DNA from: Mesorhizobium_B sp963522145
GTDB lineage: Bacteria > Pseudomonadota > Alphaproteobacteria > Rhizobiales > Rhizobiaceae
Direction of reading: 5' to 3'
Assembly (NCBI GenBank): GCA_963522145.1
Contig: CAUQXI010000001.1
Coordinates: 186,001 to 250,000 of the forward strand
Length of the DNA stretch: 64,000 nt
Shown: in pieces, positions 35,264-43,648 of the stretch
Layout: every line of letters begins with the position of its first letter
Numbering within the stretch: position 1 is the stretch's first letter
Position numbers and translations under genes: made by a program
The notes under the pieces: model-generated
What the model was told of the DNA's origin: nothing
The model's database searches: none
Seen by the model: the letters and a program-made list of their open reading frames with translations, nothing else

Positions 35264-36313
35264 TCAATCCGTCCGACGGGGATCGATGATGGCAATGCCG
35301 TCAGGCGCGCTTGTTCCCATCGCCGTCAAGGCGGGAATGGCGCCTGACAGCGACAGTGTCTCGCCCAGGAGCCGGTCTGGACGCAGCGTGCCCGCCAGGA
35401 TCATTTCCAGCATCGCGTCGTAGCGCCAGGCCTGCATACCGTGGCTCCCATAGATTTCAAGCTCGTGGGCGATGACCTGCGCCATCGGGATCTCAGGTCG
35501 GGCCGCCGCGCCGAGCATCAGCCCGACCTGGACGTGCCGGCCGCGGCGCCTCAGGTTCGCGATGGAATTGAAGCAGGTCTCGGGATGGCCGAGTGCGTCG
35601 ATCGACAGATGGGCGCCGCCGGTCGTGACCTCGCGAACAGCTTCGACGACCGAGAATACCTCCCGGCTGTTGACGGTCGCGCAGGCGCCAAGGCTTCGGG
35701 CGAGCGCAAGCTTCGACTCGGCGATGTCGACCGCCACGACCCTGGCGCCGAGCGCCGAGGCGATCATGATCGCGGAAAGCCCTACGCCGCCTGCGCCGTG
35801 GACGGCGACCCACTCGCCACCCTTCACCCGACCCTGATCCACCACAGCCCGGAAGGAGGTGGCGAAGCGGCAGCCGAGGCTCGCCGCGGTGGCGAACGAC
35901 ATGCTTTCGGGCAGGCGGACGAGATTATGGTCGGCCCGGTCGATCGCAACCAGTTCGGCGAACGATCCCCAATGCGTGAAGCCGGGCTGGAACTGCTTCT
36001 CGCAGACCTGCTGGTGGCCGGCATGGCATTCGCCACAATGGCCGCATGCCGCGATGAAGGGCACGGTGACGCGCTCGCCGACGCGGAAGCGCCGCACTTC
36101 CGATCCCACGGCCGCCACCGTGCCCGCGAGCTCGTGGCCCGGCACATGGGGCAATCGGATGTCGGGATCGTGCCCCATCCATCCATGCCAGTCGCTGCGG
36201 CACAAGCCTGTCGCGACCACGGCGATGACCACGCCGTCAGGCGTAGGCACCGGATCGGGCACGTCCCGGATTTCGGGAGCCTTGCCGAACGCTTCGAAGA
36301 GCATGGCTTTCAT
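35264..36313 (-). CDS. zinc-dependent alcohol dehydrogenase family protein
   Basis: The 349-residue medium-chain dehydrogenase has the catalytic zinc ligands C38 (VATGLCRSDWHG) and H60-E61 (PGHELAGTV), the structural zinc cysteines C90, C93, C96 and C104 (CGHCGECHAGHQQVC), and the NAD-binding VHGAGGVGLSAIMIASALGARVVAVD. It would oxidise an alcohol or reduce an aldehyde with NAD(P). ATG 36313 follows GGAAG; the longer TTG form at 36355 is less likely. It lies 110 bp after the ureohydrolase-like gene on the same strand with a possible terminator between, so it may or may not belong to that operon. Confidence 0.9.
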   Translation of the reverse strand: MKAMLFEAFGKAPEIRDVPDPVPTPDGVVIAVVATGLCRSDWHGWMGHDPDIRLPHVPGHELAGTVAAVGSEVRRFRVGERVTVPFIAACGHCGECHAGHQQVCEKQFQPGFTHWGSFAELVAIDRADHNLVRLPESMSFATAASLGCRFATSFRAVVDQGRVKGGEWVAVHGAGGVGLSAIMIASALGARVVAVDIAESKLALARSLGACATVNSREVFSVVEAVREVTTGGAHLSIDALGHPETCFNSIANLRRRGRHVQVGLMLGAAARPEIPMAQVIAHELEIYGSHGMQAWRYDAMLEMILAGTLRPDRLLGETLSLSGAIPALTAMGTSAPDGIAIIDPRRTD

Positions 36314-36374
36314 GAGTGTCGCTTCCGCCCGCGGTCGGTGATGCGTTAAGATCAAAGGGCAGGGGCAAGAGCAA

Positions 36375-36392
36375 GTGCGCCGGCGGGCGCAC
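36375..36392 (-). terminator. possible stem-loop after the ureohydrolase-like gene
   Basis: GTGCGCC and GGCGCAC can form a 7-bp stem with a GGCG loop. Read on the minus strand it follows the ureohydrolase-like gene and precedes the alcohol dehydrogenase. The tract after it is only moderately T-rich (TTGCTCTTGCCCC), so termination would be partial at best. Confidence 0.35.
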
Positions 36393-36422
36393 CTGCCGGC
36401 CCACAGACGAAATCCCGCGTGG

Positions 36423-37361
36423 TCAGGCGGCTGCCGGCTTCGGGAAGCGCTGAAGGCCCAGAATATTCAGGATCAGTCGCGTGATGGTGAGAGCCGTGGT
36501 GTGGGTGACGTCTTTCGCCGGCTGAAACTCGGTGAACACGATGCCGGCCAGCCTGTTGTTTCTGGCGAGGTGGTTGAGCAGGATCGACGTTTGAACAAAG
36601 GTCAGGCCGCCCGGTTCGGGAACACCGACGCCTGGCGCAATCGACGGGTCCATGCCGTCGCAATCCAGCACCACAACCCAGCGCCGCGACAAATCAAGGG
36701 ATTCGGCGACGGACTTCGCACCGTCCTCGTGAACATCCCAGGCCGTCACGATCCTGTTGCCGGCGCTCAACGCAGCTTCCACCTCGCTGCGCCGCGCACT
36801 GCCGATCGAGCGGGTGCCGACATGAACGAGGTCTCCTACGCAGGAGAAGTCGCGGATGCGGCGCATCGGGCTGGAAAAGCCGTCACGCCGGCCATTGATC
36901 TCGTCCCGAAAATCAATGTGGGCGTCGATCTGCAGGACATGGATGCTCTCGACGTCCTGGAAGGGCGCGACCAGCATGGGCGGCACCGAATCCATGCCGC
37001 CCATGACGATCGGCACCACGCAGTTCTTCACCAGCGGGGCGATGGTATCGATCGTATCCTGGACGATCCCGTCAGGATTTCGGACGCTGCCGACGACATT
37101 GCCGAGATCCGTCACGTTCGGGCGGCCATCCTCGAATTGCGGCTCTCCGATATCGAAGTTCCAATGCGTCATGAAGCGTGTGTAGGCACGATCATGCGAG
37201 GTCTGCCGAACCCCGTCCGCCGCACCGGCGGCAGCCGAAAGCTCCCATGCTTCGTAGGGGGGGCCAAAAGGCACACCCAAAAAGGCGTAAGGCGTCTTGA
37301 CGCTTGCCGGATCGGCGCTGCTCTCCGCGCCGAGAAACGTGATCGATGAAGAGGTGAGCAA
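36423..37361 (-). CDS. ureohydrolase-fold (agmatinase/arginase family) protein with an altered metal site
   Basis: The 312-residue protein has the ureohydrolase fold. The dimanganese ligands D146, H148 and D150 (DAHIDFRDE) and D233 and D235 (VLDCDGMDP) are present, and the C-terminal GIVFTEFQPAKD replaces the usual [VIT]E.NP strand. The first conserved motif, GGDHS in canonical enzymes, reads GGMDS at 121-125, so the first metal-binding histidine is missing. Family members release urea from guanidino compounds. It is 17 bp after the ABC ATPase in an operon that also includes a deiminase-like gene, so a guanidino substrate is likely, but activity of the altered site is uncertain. Confidence 0.85.
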   Translation of the reverse strand: MLTSSSITFLGAESSADPASVKTPYAFLGVPFGPPYEAWELSAAAGAADGVRQTSHDRAYTRFMTHWNFDIGEPQFEDGRPNVTDLGNVVGSVRNPDGIVQDTIDTIAPLVKNCVVPIVMGGMDSVPPMLVAPFQDVESIHVLQIDAHIDFRDEINGRRDGFSSPMRRIRDFSCVGDLVHVGTRSIGSARRSEVEAALSAGNRIVTAWDVHEDGAKSVAESLDLSRRWVVVLDCDGMDPSIAPGVGVPEPGGLTFVQTSILLNHLARNNRLAGIVFTEFQPAKDVTHTTALTITRLILNILGLQRFPKPAAA

Positions 37362-37378
37362 AGCCGTTACTCCAGGGA

Positions 37379-38158
37379 CTATTCGAGGATACGACGCAGA
37401 AAGGTCCGCGTCCGTTCATGAGCCGGGTTGACCAGGACGTTGCCTGGCTTGCCCTGCTCGACCACGACCCCGCCGTCCATGAACATCACCCGGTCAGCGA
37501 CGCTGCGGGCGAAACTGATCTCGTGGGTCACCACGATCATCGACATCGCATGGGAGTTTGCCAGGGCCCGCATCACGTCGAGAACCTCGCCGACGAGTTC
37601 GGGATCGAGCGCCGAGGTCGGCTCGTCGAAAAGCATGACGGACGGCTCCATCGCGAGCGCCCGTGCGATCGCCACGCGCTGCTGCTGTCCGCCGGACAGG
37701 GCCGCAGGATAGGTGTCCAGCTTTTCGGCCAGGCCGACCTGTCCCATCAGCCTTTCCGCCCGCGCGGAGGCTTCCGCCTTGGAAAGACGCAGCACCCGGC
37801 GCGGGGCTTCCATGATGTTCTCACGCGCCGTCAGGTGAGGGAACAGGTTGAAGCGCTGGAAGACCATTCCCATGGCCGCGCGCTGCTTCTGGATTTCGCG
37901 CGCGGAGAGTTCGTGGAAGCGTGTCCCCACCAACCTGTAGCCGACCGGAACGCCATGCAGCTCGATCATGCCGCCATCCGGTCGCTCCAGATGGTTGATG
38001 CAGCGAAGCAGCGTGCTCTTGCCCGATCCCGAGGGCCCGAGGATGCAGAGCACCTCGCCTTTGGCCAGATCGAGGTCCACACCTTTCAGCACCTCCAGCG
38101 GACCGAAGGACTTGCGGACGCCGCGCGCGCGGATCGGAGCCGCGATTTCGCCACTCAT
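37379..38158 (-). CDS. polar amino-acid-type ABC transporter ATP-binding protein (GlnQ/HisP-like)
   Basis: The 259-residue ATPase shows Walker A GPSGSGKSTLLRCINHLE near residue 41, Q-loop MVFQRFNLFPHLTA, signature LSGGQQQRVAIARAL, Walker B VMLFDEPTSALDPELVGEVLDVM and H-loop VTHEISFARSVADRV. These are hallmarks of the PAAT family, which imports amino acids, opines and related cationic compounds. The ATG at 38158 overlaps the permease stop by 4 nt. Confidence 0.93.
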   Translation of the reverse strand: MSGEIAAPIRARGVRKSFGPLEVLKGVDLDLAKGEVLCILGPSGSGKSTLLRCINHLERPDGGMIELHGVPVGYRLVGTRFHELSAREIQKQRAAMGMVFQRFNLFPHLTARENIMEAPRRVLRLSKAEASARAERLMGQVGLAEKLDTYPAALSGGQQQRVAIARALAMEPSVMLFDEPTSALDPELVGEVLDVMRALANSHAMSMIVVTHEISFARSVADRVMFMDGGVVVEQGKPGNVLVNPAHERTRTFLRRILE

Positions 38159-39039
38159 GTTCGCACCACCGATTTTGCATAGTGCTTTTCGATGGCAGCC
38201 TGCACAAACATCAGGATCGTGCTGACGATCAGATACCAGAGGCTCGCGACGAGCAGCATCGGAATGACCTCGAACGTGCGCGAGGAGATGAGCTGGGTTG
38301 CGTAGAGCAGCTCCGGTAGTGCGATGACGCTGACGAGCGACGTGTATTTCAGCATCGAAAGGGTTTCATTTCCGGTCGGCGGTATGATGACCCGCATCGC
38401 CTGCGGCAGCACGATGCGCCGGAAGGTGTCCCATGACGACATGCCGAGCGCCCGCGATGCCTCGCGCTGACCGAAGTCCACGGAGTTCAGGCCCGACCGC
38501 ACGATCTCGGCCATGTAGGCGCCTTCGTTCATGGTCATGGCGATGATCGCCGCGCTGACGGCGGTGATCACGCTGTTCGTGCTGAATTCCGCTATCGGCG
38601 GCAGGAAGGGGATGCCGAAGCTGAGCTTCGGGTAGAGTGCGGCGAGATTGTACCAGAAGATGATCTGCACGAGCAGCGGTATCGCCCGGAAGAGCCAGAT
38701 ATAGGCCTTTGCCACGTTCGACAGGACAGGGTTTCCGCTGGCCGCGGAAACCGCGACGACGACGCCCAGAAGCAGCGCGAGGGTCATCGAGACCCCCGTC
38801 AGCATCAAGGTCGTAAGCAGACCGGCCATCACCTGGGCAGAAAAAAAGTAGGTCGCGACGACCGGCCAGCCGAAACCGGGATTGGTCAGGATGGACTGGA
38901 CGGCAGCGGCCAGCAGCAGAAGAACCGCTGCCGCCGCGACCCAGGTCCACGGCCGCTTGCGCGGAAGCAGCTCTGCCGAGGCAAGCTGCTCGTCCGTGAG
39001 AACGGACGAGCGCATCTTGTGATCGCCGGTGCCTGCCAT
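38155..39039 (-). CDS. polar amino-acid-type ABC transporter permease
   Basis: The 294-residue membrane protein has a cytoplasmic N-terminus (about 35 residues), a first helix VAAAAVLLLLAAAVQ, and the HisM/GlnP signature FRAIPLLVQIIFWYN with the coupling loop EIVRSGLNSVDFGQREASRALGMSSWDTFRRIVLPQAMRVIIPPTGNE. Only one permease gene is present, so it probably works as a homodimer. ATG 39039 shares one base with the stop of the binding-protein gene (TGATG); an upstream frame to 39207 is a shadow. Confidence 0.92.
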   Translation of the reverse strand: MAGTGDHKMRSSVLTDEQLASAELLPRKRPWTWVAAAAVLLLLAAAVQSILTNPGFGWPVVATYFFSAQVMAGLLTTLMLTGVSMTLALLLGVVVAVSAASGNPVLSNVAKAYIWLFRAIPLLVQIIFWYNLAALYPKLSFGIPFLPPIAEFSTNSVITAVSAAIIAMTMNEGAYMAEIVRSGLNSVDFGQREASRALGMSSWDTFRRIVLPQAMRVIIPPTGNETLSMLKYTSLVSVIALPELLYATQLISSRTFEVIPMLLVASLWYLIVSTILMFVQAAIEKHYAKSVVRT

Positions 39040-39896
39040 CACTGGCTGTCTGCACCGCCGTTGATGACAGCCTTGGTGATGTAGGACTGCTTGACGAAGC
39101 CGTTCTTTTCCATGATCGCGCCATAGGTCCCGTCGGCGATCATGCCGTCGAGCGCTTCCACGATGAGCGCCGCGAGCGGCGATCCCTTGGCCACGGCGAT
39201 GCCGCACGGTCCAAAATTGAAGGGGTCGCCGACCATCTTGAAGCGATCGGGGTTCTGTTGGCCGAGCATGCCGGCCATGACGAGGTCGGTGAGCGCGACG
39301 TCGGTGCGGCTGCTGCTGAGCGCGGTGATCTGCGCGCCGGTGTCGGGGTAAAGCTGAACGTCGACCGCCGGCTTGCCCTCAGCCACGCATTTTTCCGACT
39401 GCTTGGTCGCGGAGATCCCTTCCATGGCGCCACGAAGCGCGGAAGCGCTGAGGCCGCACAGGTCGTCGAGCGCTGCGACCTTCTTGTCGCTGCTGGCTGC
39501 CTGCAGCATGGCGGAGCCACCGAAGATATGATCGACGAAATCGACCTTCTTCTGGCGTACCGGCGTGTCGAGCATGTCCGACATGATGATGTTGATGCGA
39601 TTGGCTTCCAGGCTCGGGATCAGGGAATCGAAGCCAAGGTTGCGCACCTCGAGCTTGAGACCGAGGCGCTTGGCGATCTCGGCGGCCATCTCGGGCTCGA
39701 CGCCGATATGCTCATCCGTGGTTCCCTCCTTGATGCTCGTCCACGGCATGCCGATGCTCGCGGTCGTTCCCAGCACCAGGACACCCGAATCCTTGATGTC
39801 CTGCGGCAGCTTCTCGTTAGGCTGGGCCGTGGCGCCCGCAAGCGAAACGCCTGCTAGAGCGACGGCCAGGGACAAAATGGCGGCAAGCTTTCTCAT
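39039..39896 (-). CDS. ABC transporter substrate-binding protein, family 3 (amino-acid type)
   Basis: The 285-residue periplasmic protein begins with a Sec signal (MRKLAAILSLAVALAGVSLAGATA). The mature part shows the family 3 pattern: GVLVLGTTASIGMPWTSI, VEPEMAAEIAKRLGLKLEVRNLGFDSLIPSLEANRINIIMSDMLDTPVRQKKVDFVDHIF and, after the hinge, FNFGPCGIAVAKGS. ATG 39896 is chosen because GGAGAG lies just before it. It supplies the permease and ATPase encoded downstream. Its place next to guanidino-metabolising enzymes suggests a guanidino or ureido amino acid as ligand. Confidence 0.92.
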   Translation of the reverse strand: MRKLAAILSLAVALAGVSLAGATAQPNEKLPQDIKDSGVLVLGTTASIGMPWTSIKEGTTDEHIGVEPEMAAEIAKRLGLKLEVRNLGFDSLIPSLEANRINIIMSDMLDTPVRQKKVDFVDHIFGGSAMLQAASSDKKVAALDDLCGLSASALRGAMEGISATKQSEKCVAEGKPAVDVQLYPDTGAQITALSSSRTDVALTDLVMAGMLGQQNPDRFKMVGDPFNFGPCGIAVAKGSPLAALIVEALDGMIADGTYGAIMEKNGFVKQSYITKAVINGGADSQ

Positions 39897-39986
39897 GGTT
39901 CTCTCCTCTGGTTGACAGCATGCCGACTTGTTCATGTCGGCCTTGCGGATTTTAGCCGGTGTACCCGGGTTGCCGCGGTGGAAGCG

Positions 39987-41000
39987 CTAGTTCAGGCGGA
40001 TAAGGGGCTGATGAGCGCAGCGGAAGGAGCCGCCGGCCATGCATGGCACACGATAGGGAATCCGGATCACCTCGAAGGCGCGCGCTTTCAGCGCGTCGGC
40101 GACCGGATCGAGCGCTTCCTCCGACGGCACCACGATCGTCCGATCGTCAAGCACGAGATTGTTGCAGCCCATGTGCCCCTTCGCCAGGGACTTTGAAACG
40201 GCGAAGACGTCCCAGTCCTTCATGAATGCCGGCAGCCCTTCGGGAAGCGCTTCCATGCAGGCCACGGCCACGCCCTCTCGCGGCGTCATCAGGACGCAGT
40301 CGAGGTGGGGGAACATCGGATCGATCTTCACGGTCTGGACCCGGTAGTCGGAGCCGAGCATGTGCTGCAGCCAGCGTGCCCCTTCCGGGTTGCTGCACCC
40401 ACCCGAATTTCCAACGAGGATATCCTTGCCGAGCACAAAGACGTCGCCGCCCTCCAGGTATCCCCAACCGGGGCCTTCATTGTAATCGTCCGCGCCGCCG
40501 TCGGGCTGCGAGAAATAGCGTGCGCCGCGGTCCATCGTGGAGGCAAGGATTTCCCGGATCGCGAAGCGCTGCCGGCGGTGGAAGAAGCTGCGCGGTGCAA
40601 GCTCGATCACGTTGTTGCCGATGGTAACGAACGGATCACGCATCCAGGGTGTCGCGACGCCGTGATCCTGCCCGCGCGGAAATTTCCGGTTGTTTTCGCT
40701 GATCTTGCCTGCCACCTGAACCCGTATTCCATGGCTTTCAAGCAGGCTGATGGCGCCTTTAATCTGGCTGCTGAACTCGGCAAACAGCTCGGGCGAGGCG
40801 TCCTTCACGTCGCGGCCTTGGTTGGCCGCCCAGAACTCGCCGAACTCGCCCTGCGCCCGAAGCTTCACGTCGCTGAGGAAGACGGGGAGAACCCAGGTAT
40901 CGGGCGAGCCGTAGACGCACTCCTTCAGCGGCGCCCATTCTGACTCGACGAAAATCTGGTCCTGCCCGGAAGTCTCGGTCGTCGGGTTGCTTTCCGTCAT
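39987..41000 (-). CDS. amidinotransferase/deiminase-fold guanidino-modifying enzyme
   Basis: The 337-residue protein belongs to the guanidino-group-modifying superfamily (arginine:glycine amidinotransferase, arginine and dimethylarginine deiminases). Catalytic elements visible are D122 (WMRDPFV), E183 and D186 (YLEGGDVFV), H232 (FPHLDCVLM) and C328 (GGSFRCAHQPL). The Cys-His-Asp/Glu set supports either amidino transfer or hydrolysis to a ureido product plus ammonia. It is the first gene of an operon with an amino-acid-type importer and a ureohydrolase-like gene, and faces an N-carbamoyl amino-acid hydrolase gene across the LysR gene. I favour deimination, but transferase activity cannot be excluded. 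Confidence 0.87.
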   Translation of the reverse strand: MTESNPTTETSGQDQIFVESEWAPLKECVYGSPDTWVLPVFLSDVKLRAQGEFGEFWAANQGRDVKDASPELFAEFSSQIKGAISLLESHGIRVQVAGKISENNRKFPRGQDHGVATPWMRDPFVTIGNNVIELAPRSFFHRRQRFAIREILASTMDRGARYFSQPDGGADDYNEGPGWGYLEGGDVFVLGKDILVGNSGGCSNPEGARWLQHMLGSDYRVQTVKIDPMFPHLDCVLMTPREGVAVACMEALPEGLPAFMKDWDVFAVSKSLAKGHMGCNNLVLDDRTIVVPSEEALDPVADALKARAFEVIRIPYRVPCMAGGSFRCAHQPLIRLN

Positions 41001-41134
41001 GCGCTTTTCCTCATCACAGAGCCGGCAAATTTGACCGTTCCGGAAGGGAGCAAAAGCTCATTTCGCGCAATCATACTTGCATGAAGTGGAAGCATCATTG
41101 GTTGCCAAGCCTTGCGAGCAGTTGCGGCAACCGC

Positions 41135-42043
41135 TCAACGCTTGCGGAAACAGTCCAGCATGGCGCGGATGGCACGCCGCTTGGAGGCGTCGCGGCGATA
41201 AACAAAATGGAACTGCACATCGATCGGGGTGTATGGGGTCTTGATCTCCACCAGCTGGTCCGCGCCGGCCGCGTGCACCAGATGCGAGGGAAGCAGGGTA
41301 CAGCCGACGCCCGCGAGAACCGTTGCCAGGATCGATTCGAGCGTGCTTCCGCGCGCGACGACCTGCAGCGGATATTCGCGCTCGAAACGGTCGAAGACAT
41401 CCGTGCGGTAATCCCGCGAGATGTAGGGAATCTTCGAGCCGGGCGCGTGCCTGCTTCCGTCCGCCAGTTCCATCGCGAGATCGAAGTAGGGCGAGCGGCG
41501 GGAAACATAGAGCTGGTGATATTCAAAGAAGGCAGGCTCGTAGACGAGTTGTTCGAGACCTTCCGGCTGACCAGTGATGCCCAGGTCGAGCTTGCTGTCG
41601 CGGACCCTCATGTCGATCAATGAAACGGTGTGCATGCTGACATTGATCTGGATGCTGGGGAACAACCGGTGCATGCGCGCCAGAGCCGGAACGATCCCCG
41701 CGTCGGAATTGGTGATGACGCTGTCGATCGTGCCCAGCATGAGCGTGCCGCCGATGGAATGGCGCGTGTTTTCCACAATCTCTTCGAAGGATTGCAGGCC
41801 CGAAAGCAAGTCGATGGCGGCCCGATGGACGTCCTCGCCCTGCGGCGTGAGCGCGAAGCCGGAACGGCCGCGGCGGCAGAGTTCGAGGCCCAGCCTGGTT
41901 TCGAGCGCCGTGATGTCGCGGCTGACGCTGGAAAGGCTCGCGCCGAGCCGATAGGCAGCGGAGGAAAGCCCGCCATGCTCCACGACGGAAAGAAACGTGC
42001 GCAGCTGGCGCATATCGTAGTTGGAGGTCAGGAAACGGGACAT
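41135..42043 (-). CDS. LysR-type transcriptional regulator
   Basis: The 302-residue regulator has the LysR helix-turn-helix near residues 11-66 (RQLRTFLSVVEHGGLSSAAYRLGASLSSVSRDITALETRLGLELCRRGRSG) followed by an effector-binding domain (LMLGTIDSVITNSDAGIVPAL...). It is divergent from the N-carbamoyl hydrolase gene (start 42175) and upstream of the deiminase/importer operon transcribed in its own direction, so it may control both. A perfect dyad at 42053-42075 just before its start is a likely binding site. Confidence 0.92.
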   Translation of the reverse strand: MSRFLTSNYDMRQLRTFLSVVEHGGLSSAAYRLGASLSSVSRDITALETRLGLELCRRGRSGFALTPQGEDVHRAAIDLLSGLQSFEEIVENTRHSIGGTLMLGTIDSVITNSDAGIVPALARMHRLFPSIQINVSMHTVSLIDMRVRDSKLDLGITGQPEGLEQLVYEPAFFEYHQLYVSRRSPYFDLAMELADGSRHAPGSKIPYISRDYRTDVFDRFEREYPLQVVARGSTLESILATVLAGVGCTLLPSHLVHAAGADQLVEIKTPYTPIDVQFHFVYRRDASKRRAIRAMLDCFRKR

Positions 42044-42052
42044 CAGGAATGT

Positions 42053-42075
42053 TCACTTGCACCGGCTGCAAGTGA
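42053..42075. promoter_or_regulatory. perfect inverted repeat, likely LysR operator
   Basis: The arms TCACTTGCA (42053-42061) and TGCAAGTGA (42067-42075) are fully complementary and separated by CCGGC. The core TTGCA-N5-TGCAA has the T-N11-A shape of LysR boxes. It lies 10 bp upstream of the regulator start and 100 bp upstream of the hydrolase GTG start. A half-site ACTTGCA recurs at 41075-41081 before the deiminase gene. Confidence 0.75.
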
Positions 42076-42174
42076 GCTAATCATCGTCGTCATTCCTGCG
42101 CAACCGCGCTCTGGATTAGGCTGTCGCGCCGCCGGCTTCGCGGCATATGCAATCGAGAGTGGCGGAGGACAGTT

Positions 42175-43413
42175 GTGGCAGGCATGAAGATCGATACCTC
42201 GCGCATGCTCTCGGACCTCGATGCCCTTCGCGCCATCGGGGCCGTGCAGACCGGCGTGGTCCGGCAGGCCTATTCCGAAGCCGATTGTCTGGCGCGCTCC
42301 TGGCTGGTTCAGCGCATGGAAGCGGCGGGCCTGGAGGTGTCGGTCGATGCGGTGGGCAATGTCTTCGGTCTCCCGCAGGGAAAGGGCGATTGCATTCTGG
42401 TCGGCTCCCATTCGGACACCCAGCCCGAAGGCGGCTGGCTCGACGGCGCCTATGGCGTGATCGTCGGGCTTGAGATCGCCCGCGCCAGCCTGGAGCAGGG
42501 CGGCCCGCGTGTCGCGTGTGTGTCCTTTCAGGATGAGGAGGGCCGCTTCTCGGCATTGACCGGCAGCCGGGTCTGGACGGGCCGCCTTTCGATGGAGGAG
42601 GCGGATCGCCTTCAGGATGGAACAGGCGTCCGGCTCGGGGATGCGAGGATGAAACGAGCGTGCCTTCCCGCCGTGCGATCGGTTTCTGTAAGCCGGTTTC
42701 GCGCGTTTCTCGAAATCCACATCGAGCAGGGGCCGGTGCTGGCTGCAAAGGGCGAATCGATCGGCGTGGTGGAGAGCATCGTCGGCATTCGCACGGAGCG
42801 GATGTGCTTCGTGGGCGAGCAGAACCACGCCGGTACCACGCCGATGCATCTGCGCCGTGACGCTTTTCAGGGGTTGAACCGGTTCATCACGCTCGTCAAC
42901 GACAGGCTGGCCGAGATCGCCACGCCTGCAACCGTCTGGACTGTCGGCCGCGTCGATCTTCGCCCCAATGCCAGTTCGATCATCCCGGGGCACGCGGACT
43001 TCACGATGCAATGGCGTGACGCGGAAACAGTACGGCTCGACGAGATGAAGGACCTCATTTACGCCACTGCGCGCGAAACGGCCGAAACGAACGGGCTGGA
43101 ATGGCGCCATTTCGGTTGTGACGCGATTGCGCCAACCCGCTCGACTCCAGCCCTGATCGAAGCACTCGCAGACGCTGCAGAGCATCTTGCATTCGGCCGC
43201 TGGCGGCGGATGTCATCGGGCGCTCTTCACGATGCGGCGAATGTCGCGAGCCTCATGCCTGCAGCCATGCTTTTCGTGCCGTCAAAGGGCGGCATCAGTC
43301 ACAGCTTCGCAGAGGACACGGACAGAAAGGAATTGGAACTCGGTGCCGAGGTGTTAAGCGAAGCGATCTCACGGATAGCAGGACAATCGCGAACGACCCG
43401 TACGGCGACTTAG
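42175..43413 (+). CDS. N-carbamoyl-L-amino-acid hydrolase / allantoate amidohydrolase family (M20), GTG start
   Basis: The 412-residue metal-dependent amidohydrolase matches the AmaB/HyuC/AllC subfamily: LVGSHSDTQPEGGWLDGAYGVI (metal His and bridging Asp), SFQDEEGRFSALTGSRVWTG (catalytic and metal Glu), FLEIHIEQGPVLAAKGESIGVVESIVGI, HAGTTPMHLRRDAF and the C-terminal FVPSKGGISHSFAED. It hydrolyses carbamoyl groups to an amine, CO2 and ammonia. The GTG at 42175 is preferred because GGCGGAGG lies just before it. The neighbouring deiminase-like enzyme would produce exactly such N-carbamoyl (ureido) substrates. Confidence 0.9.
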   Translation: MAGMKIDTSRMLSDLDALRAIGAVQTGVVRQAYSEADCLARSWLVQRMEAAGLEVSVDAVGNVFGLPQGKGDCILVGSHSDTQPEGGWLDGAYGVIVGLEIARASLEQGGPRVACVSFQDEEGRFSALTGSRVWTGRLSMEEADRLQDGTGVRLGDARMKRACLPAVRSVSVSRFRAFLEIHIEQGPVLAAKGESIGVVESIVGIRTERMCFVGEQNHAGTTPMHLRRDAFQGLNRFITLVNDRLAEIATPATVWTVGRVDLRPNASSIIPGHADFTMQWRDAETVRLDEMKDLIYATARETAETNGLEWRHFGCDAIAPTRSTPALIEALADAAEHLAFGRWRRMSSGALHDAANVASLMPAAMLFVPSKGGISHSFAEDTDRKELELGAEVLSEAISRIAGQSRTTRTAT

Positions 43414-43648
43414 TCGATTTCTCTACGGTGCAGGGCCAGCCACGCCTTTAATCGCGGCTGACTGCTCCCAGCTCCCGGAGGGCCTTTCCAAGCGTTTTTG
43501 CAACGTTGCTTCGATCGGAGGCCCCCTACGCTCGAATGCAAGTTCAACATGTGCTGAGAACGCCCGAATGCCCGGGAGGCGGATACAGGCAACGCTCCTA
43601 ATGGCACGACGCGTTCCGATCCGCTCAGTCGTCGCGGCGGCTATCGGC

